Assembly (NCBI RefSeq): GCF_029633865.1
Contig: NC_079230.1
Location: 31,366,858 to 31,430,857 of the forward strand
Length of the DNA: 64,000 nt
From: Lampris incognitus
Taxonomy: Eukaryota > Chordata > Actinopteri > Lampriformes > Lampridae
Direction of reading: 5' to 3'
Shown: one piece after another, positions 40,957 through 55,492 of the stretch
Layout: every line of letters starts with the position of its first letter
How positions within the stretch are numbered: position 1 is the first letter of the stretch
Notes under the pieces: generated by a model
What the model saw: the letters and a program-made list of their open reading frames with translations, nothing else
What the model was told of the DNA's origin: nothing
The model's database searches: none
Made by a program: the position numbers and the translations under genes

Positions 40957-41159
40957 TCAAGTCTTGACAGAACACATGTAGTGGTGCCCTTTGCTGTTCT
41001 TGCAGTCTCTGATCTGCCATTTGGCCCTCCTCCACACCAGGACACACTTTTTGCTGCCCTTCATCTTCGACCGAGGCGGGGTCTTCCTCCAGTTCGTGTA
41101 GCTTACGGGTTCTCTGCCCACCCACTCCCAGCGACCTCGCCTCTCCCTGTCATTCAGAC
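40957..41159 (-). CDS. frem1: frem1 terminal coding exon (C-type lectin, part 3)
   Basis: Acceptor CTGCTTCTTAG. It encodes LNDRERRGRWEWVGREPV, SYTNWRKTPP, KKCVLVWRRAKWQIRDC and ends YMCSVKT then TGA at 40959-40957. The usual Asn-Asp pair before the penultimate cysteine is absent. Confidence 0.94.
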
Positions 41160-42173
41160 CTAAGAAGCAGCAGAAACAGCGGCGACCTTTGAGATTACAG
41201 CCTGACCATAATCACAGAAATCTAATTAATTGTTGGGTCCTTTCCCAGTTAGGAAGCCAAGCGGAGTAATGTTGTTACCACAGCCATCAACCCCGCCGGC
41301 TGGAAGCTGACATACTTCTTTCCTTTTTCTTTTTTGGATTTGGAGACTCTTTATTAATCCCCGTAGGGAAATTATGCCCTGCATTTAACCCATCCCAGCC
41401 GTGTAACTAGGAGCAGTGGGCAGCCGCCATGCAGCACCCGGGGACCAACTCCAGCTTGTCTTACCATGCCTTGCTCAGGGGCACAGACAGGAGTATTAAC
41501 CCTGTGTTTCTGATGGTGGGGGAAACCAGAGCACCCAGAGAAAACCCGCCACAGACACGAGGAGAACATGCAAACTCCACGCAGAGGACACCTGCGATGA
41601 CCCCCAAGGTTGGACTACCCCGGGGTTCGAACCCAGGACCTTCTTGCGGTGAGGCAACGGCGCTAACCACTGCGCCACTGTGCCGCCAACCTATATGCAG
41701 CCTAACTGTTCAGCCTAATCTTATGAATGCAAATTTTAAAGCCGCAATCTCATCTCTCCCATCACTCAAGAAATACACACCGATCCAAAATGGTTTCCTC
41801 CCGCTGAAGTCCCACAACCAGTCCATATCGGCCTCAGAGAGGACACTGGCTAAGTTGCCTTGGTATCTGAAGCAACAGAGGAAAAAATGCATCATATTGA
41901 ATCCAGGGGTAATTTATAAAGCCTACAACCCAATCAAATCAAGATACATTGTATAGACTTCTAAAAGCAACACAGGACAGTGAAAAGTAGTAAGAAACAA
42001 TATTTCTATAATACATATCATCCATCCATCCATCCGTCCATCCATTATCCGAACCACTTATCCTGCTCTCAGGGCTGCTGGAGCCCATCCCAGCAGTCAC
42101 TGGGCAGCAGGTGGGTAGACACCCTGGACAGGCCACCAGGCCATCACACAGGGCCGACCCACATACATACATA

Positions 42174-42264
<91 letters not shown>

Positions 42265-45200
42265 GGACAATTCTGTACAGGTGAGTCACCTGGCCTACAT
42301 GTCTTTGGGAGGAAACCGGAGCCCCCGGAGGAAACCCACGCAGACACGGGGAGAACATGCAAACTCCACACAGAGGACGACCCGGGACGACCCCCAAGGT
42401 TGGACTACCCCGGGGCTCGAACCCAGGACCTTCTTGCTGGGAGGCGACCGCGCTAACCGCTGCGCCACTGTGCTGCCATATATATGATATTATTATATAT
42501 TATAATATGTATTTCTATATATATTACATCATTATGTATTATAATATATTTCTATATATTATATCATTATATATTATAATATATATTTCTATTGAATCAT
42601 ACTATTTTATTCTATTGATTTCCCATGTACTGAGGGGCAGGTTATAGAGATGTGCCATACTTCTCCCTGCAGGCCCTGTTAGCGGTGCTCCATGTTGCCT
42701 TGTTCTCCCTGCTGAGGAGGTAACAGTATCCACCATGGAAGGTCCAGCCCTGGTGGCACATCTGAGCACTCACCATCTGGGTTTGGACAGAAAATTGATG
42801 CACATTTAAAGACTGGAGGGATTCGAACTGGTAATCGCCAAAGACACACTTTGTATATCTCCACATTATTGAATTGTAAGGGCTTTCCTCAGTGGATGAC
42901 AGTCACTGCATCACCTCATTTGGAGAAGGGCAGGAAGTCAACATTCATCTAAGTGAGAATCTTTGACGTTTTATTTTGATATACTTGATGTACTTTATTA
43001 TTGATCCCATGGGCAGATTCCTCTGTGCATGTAAGCCAGCCCAGCTGTGTAGCTAGCAGCAGTGGGCAGCCGCCATGCAGCACCTGGGGACCAACTCCAG
43101 CTCATCTTGCCATGCCTTGCTCAGGGGCACAGACAGGAGTATTAACCCTAACATGCATGTCTTTCTGAAACCGGAGCACCCGGAGAAACCCCACCACAGA
43201 CACGGGGAGAATATGCAGACTCCACACAGAGGACGACCTGGGAGGACCCCCAAGGTTGGACTACCCCGGGGTTTGAACCCAGCACCTTCTTGCTGTGAGA
43301 CAAAAATGAGATCGTCACTTTATGTTAAATTAGGACAATTTCCAGTCTGCTGACACCATCATATCATAATTTACTTTTGTTTATGAATAAAGCAAAGGGC
43401 TTGTCAAAGATTGCTCCGGAAAGGCATATTTTTTGTTGCTAATGTTATAAATAAGCTTTCGTTGCTAAGGTTACATAAGCTTTCGTTGCTAAGGTTACAT
43501 AAGCTTGCCGATGACAAATCTGCTGGGTGACAGGAAAAGGCCTTAACATTCATATGTTACAGCTATTCAAGTAAAAATGCTGATGTAATGTGATGCAAAC
43601 TCCTGTGCTCTGCAGCTGCAACTAAACACTACCTCGTCAGTCGGTGACCAGGGTCTCCATGAAACTCCATTGCAGTGGAGGAGCTGGCTGCTGGTTTGGT
43701 TGAAGTGCAGGAGGCCCATGAGCTCCGGCACACAGGGCTTGGTGACGGTGTTGTCCACTGTGGCCTATGGACAAGACAAGCCCACCGGAGAATTCATCCA
43801 GAAACATCTCAGCTTCATTTACAACAAGTGGCTACTAGCAGTTTTAGTTCAGAACTTTGTTATATTGTTTGGTCAAACTCCTTCTAAGCCCAACAGCGAT
43901 CCAGTTGGTACATGTGCTGATAAGAGATATCCAGTCCACAAAGTTTCCTCTGCACTTGCTCCTCATCAGCAAATCAGGAGAGTTCTTTGTCGGCGAGTCG
44001 GCGTCTCCATTGGTCCCTACTTGCTGTCAATCAATGTGTGCGTTCACTAGGCTCTTAGGCAGAAGTGAGGAGGCGGGCCTTTTAGAGGGTGCTTTCAAAA
44101 TATAGCTAACTTACTAACTTCTTATCAAGGACTGCTTCACCCCACTTTAATATCAAACCAAATCAACCCAAGTTTAACTGGCAGCCAAGTAAGCTGCTGA
44201 CTTATTACAAAGGGATTTGATGGGTGAGGACACTAAGTGAAGGAAAGGACACGACAGAACATTCTACAATGCAAGCCTAGAGTCACTGAATATGTCTAAG
44301 AAGACAAGCCTGCAGGGATTTAGGGATTAATAGGTATAAACTTAGCACAATACTTCCTCTTCTTCTTTCAGCTTGTGCCCTGTTTTTCAGGGGTTGCCAC
44401 AGCGGATTTAATAGTTTCCTGGGAGGGCACAGCACCAATGGTGGTCGTTGTTAACCCGGGCCTTGACCAATCCGGTGTGGTCTTGTCAAGCCGCATACTG
44501 ATTTGGCAAAATGTTACGTTGGATGCCCTTCCTGACCTGACACCACCTCTAAGCCCACGGACAGGGGCACAGGTAAAGCGCGGGATGCCATCTCAGTGGC
44601 CATGGACTTGCACCCATGCCTGTCGCCAAATAAACTGAGCACAATACACAATGCAAAAATTAACATTCCTACAAATTGTAAACGACCATCGCATATTCTT
44701 ACTTGTGCATTCTGTACTGCACATATAAGTACATATTAACATGAATTTATTCAGATCTGGGGCATATCAACCCAATTATGCATGGCCTTAAATGACGTAT
44801 TACGTAGACTATTAGATACAAGATGCTACCCGATACTACTACATTAGACACAACCCATCATGCCCGTATACAATGCTACATTCTCACACCTTATTACATT
44901 ATACTATCTTATGTACCAGAAGTATACACCATATACAGTGTTGGATCTAGAGATTTTTTCCTGGGGTGGCAAAGGGGTGGCAAGACTGTGTCCCAGAGGT
45001 GGCAGCTGCCACCCCTTGCCACCCTGTAGATCCGCCCCTGACCATATATTCACCTACCATCCACCTCACAACTACATACTATATTATATACCTATGTCAC
45101 AACCACAACCACAACAGTAACAGTAACCAGTATACAGCAGTTGAATGTTTATTTATACTTATGCATTTGTATTGTACAAACATTTGTATTGCACATCTGA

Positions 45201-48200
45201 TTTACAGAGGTAGTGCACACCAGACATGTAGGTGAGACATCTTGACCAGAGGGGCTATTAACAAAGTGTCATATGTATACATCATAAGTGTCTATTCCTG
45301 TCCTTTGCAAGTGTTGGGTAAGGACACTTGTAAAGGACATCCTGCAAGGCCTGGTAGAAGGGACTAGGGAGAGAGGGGGAGACCGAGAAAAACCTGGGTA
45401 AGCAACATGGGAGAACGGCTACAGATGAGCGTAGTGGAGGCGGGGAGAGCTGCGATGGACAGGGAACGGTGGGAGAGACTTGCTGAGGCATCAGCTGTGC
45501 TCCTACAACCTCCATAGTTATGGAACTGATGATGATGATGACGATTTCTATTCCTGCACCACACTGTTAAGTGTTCATGAGAGAGATGGCCTGTGTGAAA
45601 AAAACTGTTCCTACATCTGGTGGTTTTGGTGCACTTTGCTCTGTAGCACTTTCCAGATGGTAGGAGTTCAAACACACTGTGTCCTGGGTGTGGGGGCTCT
45701 GTGCGGATCCTGCCTACCCATTTCCAGGCTCTAAAGTGGACAAGTCCTGCAAGGTGGGCAGGGGAGCTCCAATGATTGTTTCTGCTGTCCTTACTGTTCG
45801 CTGCAGTCTGTTCCTTTCCTGTGTTGTAGCTGCTCAGAACCGGACTGTGATGGATGTGCACAGGTCAGATTCAATGACTGTGGTGTAGAACTGACTCAAC
45901 AGTTCCCATGGCAGACCACATTTCATCAATTGCCGCAGAAAGAACATCTTCTGCTGGGCCTTTTTGAGGATGGAGTTGATTTTGGTCTCCCACTTCAGGT
46001 CTTTGGAAATGGTAGTTCCCAGAAACTTGAAGGTCTCCATTGTTGACACAGGGCTGTTGGATATTGTGAGGGGGAGGAGGCCTGAGGGGTGTCTCCCGAA
46101 GTCCAATCTTATCCCCACAGTCTTGAGTATGTTCATCTCCAAGTTGTTCTGACTACACCAGAGCACCAGCCACTCAACCTCCCGCCGATATGCAGACTCA
46201 TTTCCATCCTGGATGAGTCTGCAAACTTCAGTAGTTTAACAGCAATGTGTCCTTGGAGGTGCAGTCATTGGTGTAGAGAGAGACCACATCCCTGGGGGGG
46301 GCGCCAGTGCTGACTGTCTGTATACCAGAAGCGACTTTCCCTAGCCTCACCTGTGGTTTCCTGCCAGGAAGCTGGTGCTCCATTGACAGATGGCGGGGGG
46401 ATACAGTGAGCTGGGAGAGTTTGGAGGAGAGCATTTCTGGAATGATGGTTTTGAACACCAAGCTGAAGTCCACAAACAGGATTCTTGCATATGTTGCTGG
46501 GCAGTCAAGGTGTTGCAGGATGTAGTGCAGCCCCCCCCCTCCCCCATGTTTACTGCATCATCCATTGACTTGTTTGCCCTGTAGGCAAACTACAGGGGGT
46601 CTGACAGGTGTCTTATGACATTCTTCAGGTGGGCCAACACCAGTCGTTTGAAAGACTTCATGACCACAGATGTCAGAGTGACGGGCCTGTAGTCATTCAG
46701 TCCTGTGATAGAGGGTTTTCTTTGGGACCGGGATGATTGTGAAGCATTTGAAGTAGGAGGGGACTTCACATAGCTCCTGTTGAAGATCTGCGTGAAGACT
46801 GGAGCCAGTTGGTCAGCACAGGCTTTAAGACAGCATGGGAAGACGCGGTCTGGACCCCGAGCTTTCCTGGTCTTCTGTCTCTGGAAAAGCTGGCTCATAT
46901 CCTCCACATGTATCTTGAGTGCAGCCTGAGTAATGGGGGGGGGTGTGCCAGAGGTGTGATGGGGGCTGTTGTCGTTGGGCTGGAATGGCTGAGGGGTGTG
47001 AATTCGTCCCTCTCAAACCTGCAGTGGAAGACATTGAGGTCGTTAGCCAGGTCTTTGTTTGCCTCAGCATGGGGGGTGGTCTTCTGTAGTTTGTGATGTC
47101 TTGCAGGCCCCTCCACACTGACGCAGGGTCGTTGGTTGAAAACCTGTTTTTCAGCTTTTCAGTGTAGCGTCTTTTAGCCTCTCTTGAGCTCATTGCTGGT
47201 CTGCTTGTACAGGGTCTATCCCCACCGCTGCAGGCGTCCTGCTTGGCCTGCCGAGGGTTGTCTTAGTTTGGCTGTGAACCACGGCTTGTTATTGTTGTAT
47301 GTGCAGAAGGTCTTGGCAGGCACACACACGTCTTCACAAAAGCTGAAGTAAGGTGTCACAGTGTCAGTTGGTTCATCCAGGTTGCCGGTTGTCGCTTCAA
47401 ATACGCTCCAGTCGGTGCAGTCAAAACAGTCCTGCAGTTCCTGCTCTGCTTCGCTGGGCCATTCCTTCCCTGTTTTAACCACAGGCTTTGCAGATTGTAG
47501 TTTCTGCCTGAAGGGTGGAGTAAGATGGACCGAGCAGTGATCAGAGTGCCCAAAGCTGCCCGGGGGACAGAGCGACATGCATCGGTAAGAATTGTGTAGC
47601 GGTGGTCCAGTGTGTTAATTTCCCTGGTGGGACAATTAATATGCTGTCTGTGTTTTGGCAGGTCATGGGTTAATGTTGCTCTGCTAACGTCCCTGAGGAT
47701 TATGAAAAGTGAGTCTGTGTTTTTGTTCTAAGCCGGTAATCTGGTCCGCCAGGGTTTGCAGTGCGCCGCTCACACTGGGCTGGGACGTGAACACCCACCA
47801 AGACGAAGGACGAAAACTCCCGCGGTGAATAAAATGGCTTGCAGTTTGTGGACAACGACTCCACGTCGGGGCTGCAGTATTTACTCAACCCTGGGACATC
47901 TGTACACCAACCTTGGTTTATGTAGAAGCCAATTCCTCCATCTTTAGCTCTCCCCAACAGTGCCGTAACGCGAGCCGCTGGGTGTAGAGGGAAACCCGGC
48001 AGGTGTAATCCGCTGTTGGAGGTGGACTTGCTGAGTCAGGTCTCAGTGAAACAGGGCAGTAGAACGTGCAAAGTCCTTGTTGGTCCCGTTGAGGAGCAGC
48101 AGCTCGTCCAGGTTGTTGGCGTGGAGCGGAGCGTCGCCAGGTGAGTCGCTGGGAGTACGGATCGAAGGCCCCGCTGTCGGAGCCTCGCCAGTCTGATTCC

Positions 48201-51200
48201 CCCGTCTGTCTCCTCCATGTCTCACAGAGAGCCACTGTTCCTCCAACCGAGGTCTCCACCAAAACTGTGAAAACTGGTGAACAACTGTGTGGAGTTAACA
48301 GCTTATATGTTAAGCAGTTCTGCTCTCATGACAGTAAGCGGGTCTGAATAACTGGACACACAGAGAATAAACAAAAACAGGAAGTACCAGAGAGCGCTGT
48401 GCCGAGGCCGCCATCGCCGGCGCCATCTTGGTGGGAGGCAGCCAGCCATGAGACGGACCAGTAACCAGGGGTTTTTTTGTTTTGTTTTTTGTTCAAATGG
48501 GTTTATTTGTTTGAGTCGACTGAGACAGACATCACAGATGCTCTTCTTCTTCTTCTTCTTTCGGCTTGTTCCCTGTTTCTCAGGGGTCTCCACAGCGGAT
48601 TTGGTAGATGGCGGTCATTGTTAACCTGGGCCTCAACCGCTCCGGTACGGTCTTGTCAGTCCACAGATATAGCTATCACATGGACTATTACACATAGATA
48701 TCACATATATCACGTAATATATATCACATATGATATATTATAATATATAATATATATAACGTATCATAATATTGTAGCGAATTCGGGGCACAGTCGGGAC
48801 GCGAACCCGTGTCTCCTGCTCTACGTTAACCAGTCGACTAAAGGTCCGAGGACCAACGTGTCTACTTATCCATGCACGTTACACTACCATAATATATAAT
48901 ATATCACATATAACAGATGTCATGGACAGTGGTGGCTGTAAATTGAACTTTCCTTTTCCATGATGAATAGTATAAGGGGGTAGGACTAACGTCTCCTTAC
49001 CCCTTTTGAACATTATTGGTATTATTTGAGTTACTCGTCGCTCATATGTCGCCAATGATTTTGTTTTTTATTGTTTATATGTCTCCTTCAGCATGTTCAG
49101 TAAAACCGATTGACTGATTGATTAATTGATCAATATCTGTCTAAAAAGGAAAAGTGGATATTTATTTTCCAGATGAGATTTTTCTTTCTTTTTCACAAAA
49201 ATACTAATTATTATTATTTCTATTTTCCATTATCCAAGTGCTTATCCAAAATAGAGTTGCGGGGTGCTGTCCCAGCAGTAACTGGGCGGCAGGTGGGGAG
49301 ACACCCTGGACAGGCCGCAAGTCCATCACAAGGCCCACACACACACACACACACACACACTTGCCATGACAGAACGAAGATGACATGAAACGGAGGGACA
49401 GCGGAAACGTACGGGTCTTCTGGTCGATCCAGCCCCGCTGGAGCTGGTGGTCTTGTGCTGTGGGACAGATTCAGCCTTTGTCGCGGCTGGCGACGTCCGC
49501 TGTGGGAGTCTGCCGACCACCCGGACACTGGCCTTCCTCCCCTTCCTTGACGGGGAGTTGTCGTCCTCTACTTGCATCTGCATGACGCCGTGGTACTGGA
49601 AAGATCAAGACAGTGGGACATGTCTTCCTGTCGTCCTAAACCAACGCATCAGATGGGTAATACAGTAGGCGCTTTGGTCTTACCGTGTAAATAGTGTCGG
49701 TACCGTTGCGATGAACCGATGAAGGTGAAATCTGAACAAAATATATGCAGCACAATTGCAGCGGTCAGGGACACGTGCGTTCGATCCTGTGTTCTAGCAA
49801 ACAACAGCAACGTCTCACAGCGGACTGAGTTCAAGCCTATTTGAAAGAGAGCTGCCAGTCTCTCACTGTTGCATGTGCTCTCTGTTTAGTGATCTGGACC
49901 TGCTGTCTACCACAACACCTTCCCACCAGATCAGCCATTCTGCACTTGATTAAATCCAACGTCCGTCCCAAACAACAGACACTTACCGTCTTGGGGTTGC
50001 CCATCGCTCGGAGGTTCTTTCTCGAGAGACTTGGTTCAGGCTTGGACAGGCCATCCCCACGAGTCCAGACGAGCTGGGAACCTGGGACGAGGGGGAGCTT
50101 CTCCAGCTGGATGGATCCGTGCTGGGGGTAGGCCTCCGACTGCACTTCTTTCCCCCGGAGAAAAGGAGCCTCCCCAGCCTGCTGTCTCCTGCACCGCCCT
50201 GTGTGTTAGTTAGTTAGTTAGTTGTTTAGAGCTTATGCCGTTGTGGTGTGAAGGACACATGAAGCGCTGCGTTGAACCGGGCTACACGTGTGGACGGGGC
50301 AGTGACACGTTGGCTGCGAGTGCTCATTTTCCGCAGCAGGCTCCCCCACAGGGCTCATTTTACACACTTAGCATGCATCCCCTGCTATCGAGAAGCTCGC
50401 CCTGAACAGAACCCGGCAGAGGTGGGGCCGGGTCATTGTTTTCCAAGGCTCAAGTTAGTCTCAAGTCTTGGTACTCAAGTCACAAGTTCCAAGTCAGAAC
50501 AGGTAGGTCCCAAGTCAAGTCCCAAGCCCTAACCTTTGAGTTTCAAGTCCTGAACAAGTCATTATGCGCTCTTCCTCAAATGTAACGCCATTTCAGAATG
50601 TTAGGGGTCGATTCAAGGCGGCTGTGTGAAGAGTGAAGAGTTGATGGCCGCACACATTTTAGAAGCATTTCATCGTGGGGCTTGGAAAAGGTGTCGAGTC
50701 TTTCAAGTCAAAAGGCTCAAGTCCAAGTGAAGCCACGAGTCACTGGCATTAGTTTTGTGAAGTCAAGTCTGAAGTCATCGAATGTGTGACGTGCGTCTGA
50801 CTTGAGAGTAAAGCCTCCTACAGACTGTGTGGTGTCAGCAGTCCTGTCGGGTCCCTGCGGGCCACACTGTGTGATGTGGGTCCAATACACCTGGTACCAC
50901 ATCAAGTGTGATGTGTGTAGACTACCATGACAACACTACTGACTCACAACCTACCACACAAGTCCAGAAACACGTCATCAGCGAGCGCCGCATCAGCGTG
51001 TCATCAATCTACGCCGCTGGAAGAGCAACATGACGCCAAGCAGGAAGCCAGTTGGTCAGCACGTCACTTCCTGCTGCATTTCTATTGGTTGTTAGGAGAC
51101 GTGCAGCTGGTAGCAGCAGGCACGCTGTGAGACGGTCGTCCTACATTTCTGGCCCTGTCACACTTTTGTCCCAGGTTGTCTTCGGTCACAAGACCGTCAT

Positions 51201-54200
51201 AACGGCCGTCTTTGAACCCGTCTCACAGTGAACCTGTCTCACGGTGAACCTGTCTCACAGTGAACCTGTCTCACAGGGAACCTGTCTCACAGTGAACCTA
51301 TCTCACAGTGAACCTATCTCACAGTGAACCTGTCTCACAGGGAACCTGTCTCACAGTGAACCTGTCTCACAGTGAACCTGCCTCACAGTGAACCTGTCTC
51401 ACAGAACCTGTCTCACAGTGAACCTGTCTCACAGAACCTGTCTCACAGGGAACCTGTCTCACAGTGAACCTGTCTCACAGAACCTGTCTCACAGGGAACC
51501 TGTCTCACAGGGAACCTGTCTCACAGAACCTGTCTCACAGTGAACCTGTCTCACAGAACCTGTCTCAAGGTGATCCTGTCTCACAGTGAACCTATCTCAC
51601 AGGGAACCTGTCTCACTGTGAACCCGCCTCACAGAACCTGTCTCACAGGGAACCCGCCTCACAGAACCTGTCTCACAGTGAACCCGTCTCACAGGGAACC
51701 TGTCTCACAGTGCCACGTAGGACCACCGTTTTGGAGCCACGACCAAAGACATCGCCACGTGTAGTCATCTTTCGTCACACGGTCTGTAGGAGGCTTAAGT
51801 CATGTGACTCCAGTCCACACCTCTGGAATTGGGATTGAGACTTCTCTTACCGCTTCCAGAGTCCCAGATTGTAACTCGAGTTTTGGAGATGCCTCCCAAC
51901 ACTGCACCTTCAGGCAACATCAACGCCACCTCAAACATCTCTTCAGCCTCCTCAAGATGGTCCTGAACAATCCCAGTTTGCCAGCTCCTCTTTGACACAC
52001 CTAAACATAAATGACCATACCTGACTAATGTGCTTTGAATCCCGCTGAGTTTGACTTTTGTAAAACACGAGTTATGAGTTATGAGTTATTTTCATTTTAA
52101 GAATGTGAATGTTTGAGCACATAAAAACTGATATCAGTGATAGAATTTGGTTTTCAACCCCTTCAGAGCTTCATGCTAGACTTCTCTAGTAGTGCAGACA
52201 TGAACACACATACCTGGGTCAAACTGGATGAGGGAGGACGGGCCTAGCAGGAAATCTTTCCCAGCGGTGGCAGTAATCTCATTAATCTAGAATAAAGAAA
52301 ACCAAACCAAACCCCAGTTAAGTGAAGAATTACGCTGTCTTCATTGTCCAGGGGGAAAATATTGTTTTTGCCATCGTCGCACTAAATAAATTACACGGTT
52401 TTCGCAACGCTATTTCAGTCATTATGGAAACCGTGACTATACGACCTCCAGCAGAAAACCAGTCTTGGTCATAGGTTAAGGTTCACACGTTACCTACAGC
52501 TGCACGACACTCTTGACAACCGATGAAATACAGACCTTGGTGGTGATATATGAGGATTCTGCCATGTTGCCCTTTCGAACGATGTCCAGCGAGACGGTTT
52601 TCTGGTCCTCGCATGCCGAGTACTCGGGCTGAGCCAGCTCCACGCTGGACCAGTGGAGTTTAAGTCTGGAACAAGCACGGCATGCAGGGAAAATCAGAGC
52701 GGCTCCACGCTGTATACCGAATGCATTACTGTGCAACAAGAGGAGCGACTAGTTCATGAGCTAATTCATTCAGTTCAGAATAAAATCAGTGCGGGGCACC
52801 CCCCACACCGTTTCTCCTCTTACGTATGGGAAGGGCCAGCGTTCCCTAGAGGATCGAACACTCTGAACTCCAAGCTATCGGAGAGAGACTCTCTGGTGGG
52901 ATTGATGATGTAGACAATAGCCCTCTTGTTCAAGTCCGTCTGAGAGAAGCACTGCAGCACAAACTCTCCTGCAAGAGCACAGAGAAGGACATTGTCTCAG
53001 AGTGTCAGCGAGCGGAGGGCCTCCTGGAGCCTCTCCCGGGCTACAACAGCTGCGACACATGATCACGACGGGCGCTGATAACTTCTTGGATGTGAATGCT
53101 GAACAAAATCTGCACGGAGTGTAGCAGCATAAAGCTTGTGTGACGTTAAACAAGCTGTGATAGGAAGGACAGCGTCATGCCACAGAGGAACTTTCAACAA
53201 GCAGACGTAGTAGATATCATCAACTCGTGTCTTTCTGCATACGCACGTGGGAGGGCACCTCAGTATCGGGGGATGTGGAGCCCAGCATGCAGTGGCGCCC
53301 CCAAGGGGTGGCCAGGGGTTGCCACGGCCACCCTGATACTATCCCTGGCCCTCTCGCTGGCCCCCCCAGCCACGAGTCGCATATGCAGAATATGCTTCTG
53401 ATTATGCATAATAAGCTTCTATCTGATATTTTACATTAGGTGCTGTTCATTTAAATCAATAATGTATATTTTTCTTAACTCTCATATTGACAGTTTTCCA
53501 CTAGCCTATACAGTATACTGCAACAGCAGCATGGTTTTGGTGTGCCACCCCAAGATTTTCAGTGGCCCCATTTGCCCCCCCTATGAAACATGTCTGGGGG
53601 CGCCACTGCCAGCATGGGTGGTGTGTGACTGCTGTTATTATGTGATGTGTTGCCAAACAAAACCCAAGGGTGGGAGCCAGCAAGCTCTTCACAACCCTTG
53701 TCAGACTGAACTGAACAGACTATGGGTTTGCACTGAACTGACTATTTTTGAAGCCGCTTCTGCTGAACCAGCCCCTGTGTAGCTGGAACGATCAGGGCAA
53801 CTCTGAGCAGCTCGCCGACCTGTCGTGACGTTTTCCAAGTAACCGAAGTAGGGCGGGCGAACGATGCGAAACACGAGCTCTTCTTCGCTGGTGTGGCTGT
53901 CCCGCGCCTTCAGCTCCCGCGATGACAGGAAGATCCCGTAGCGGCCGTCAGCTAAACGCTCCGCCTTCCAAAGAACGTGGAGTCTCACAACCTCCGGGGG
54001 CACGTTGTCCAGGGGCTTGATCTGAAACCATGCACAAATTATGAGTAAAACAGGACGGCTGGGAAATGGAGGTGGTGTTGGATTTGTCAGTCAGTCACTT
54101 CCACTGGCCAAGTGTGATCACGTATGAGGAATTGTGTTATCCTCCTTCAGTGTGGTATTGTGTAAACACACATCATGTCACGTTGTGTGTCTTGGGAGAG

Positions 54201-54956
54201 AGGTCCTCCTCTGTTGCCCTCCCTGAGGTGTCCTCCTGTTGGTCCTCCCTGTGAAAGGTTTGAGGAAGTTGTTCCTTATCCGATGAGAGGGTCTCGGGTC
54301 AGGATGTTGTGTTGCTGTAAAGCCCACTGAGGCACATTTGTACTTTGTGATACTGAGATATTGGGTGGTATGTGTGTTCCTGAGTGTGGTACTTTGTGTG
54401 TGTATGTGTGTAGTACTGTGTGTGATCCTGTGTTTAATACTGTGTGTGGTTGTATGTAGTACTGTGTGTGGTACTGAGTGGGATACTTTGTGTGCCAATG
54501 TGTGTAGTATTGTGTATAGCTTTGTGTGTGGTCGTGTGGGTGGTACTGTGTTACTGTGTGTAGTATGGAGTGTGGTAACATGTGTGGTCGTCCTCTGAGT
54601 GGCGTTTGCGTGTTCTGCCCGTGTCTGTGTGGGTTTCCTCCGGGTCAGACATGTTCCAATACCATTTTTTCCGTCCCAATACTGTTTCTGATACCCGAAC
54701 TTCTGTATCTGCCAATACCGAGTACCGAGCCGATACCACTGCATATATATATAAAAAAAAATAGACAATTAAGGGTCCAATAAGGGGGGTCGGACCCTTT
54801 AGTCGACTGGTTAACATAGTCGCTCATGGTGCGGGAGACCCGGTTTCGTGTCCTGGCTATGGCGGTTCCCGGGCTGCCCCCTGAATTTGCTGATGATTGC
54901 TTATGGCATGAAACAGGCTTGTACTGTCTCATAAAGAATTTACTTGACTCACTGGA

Positions 54957-55034
<78 letters not shown>

Positions 55035-55075
55035 GTTTATACGTGTGTGTGTGTGTGTGTGTATATATATGTGTG

Positions 55076-55107
<32 letters not shown>

Positions 55108-55147
55108 TGTATGTATGTATGTATGTATGTATGTATGTATGTATGTA

Positions 55148-55178
<31 letters not shown>

Positions 55179-55211
55179 ATATGTATGTGTATATATATGT
55201 ATGTGTATATG

Positions 55212-55246
<35 letters not shown>

Positions 55247-55274
55247 TTGTATGTATGTATGTATGTATGTATGT

Positions 55275-55308
<34 letters not shown>

Positions 55309-55417
55309 ACATATATACATAAAACCATCCATCCATTATCTTAAACGCTTATCCTGCTCCCAGGGTTGCGGGATGCTGGAGCCTATCCCAGCAGTCATTG
55401 GGCTGGCCGCCAGGCTG

Positions 55418-55492
<75 letters not shown>

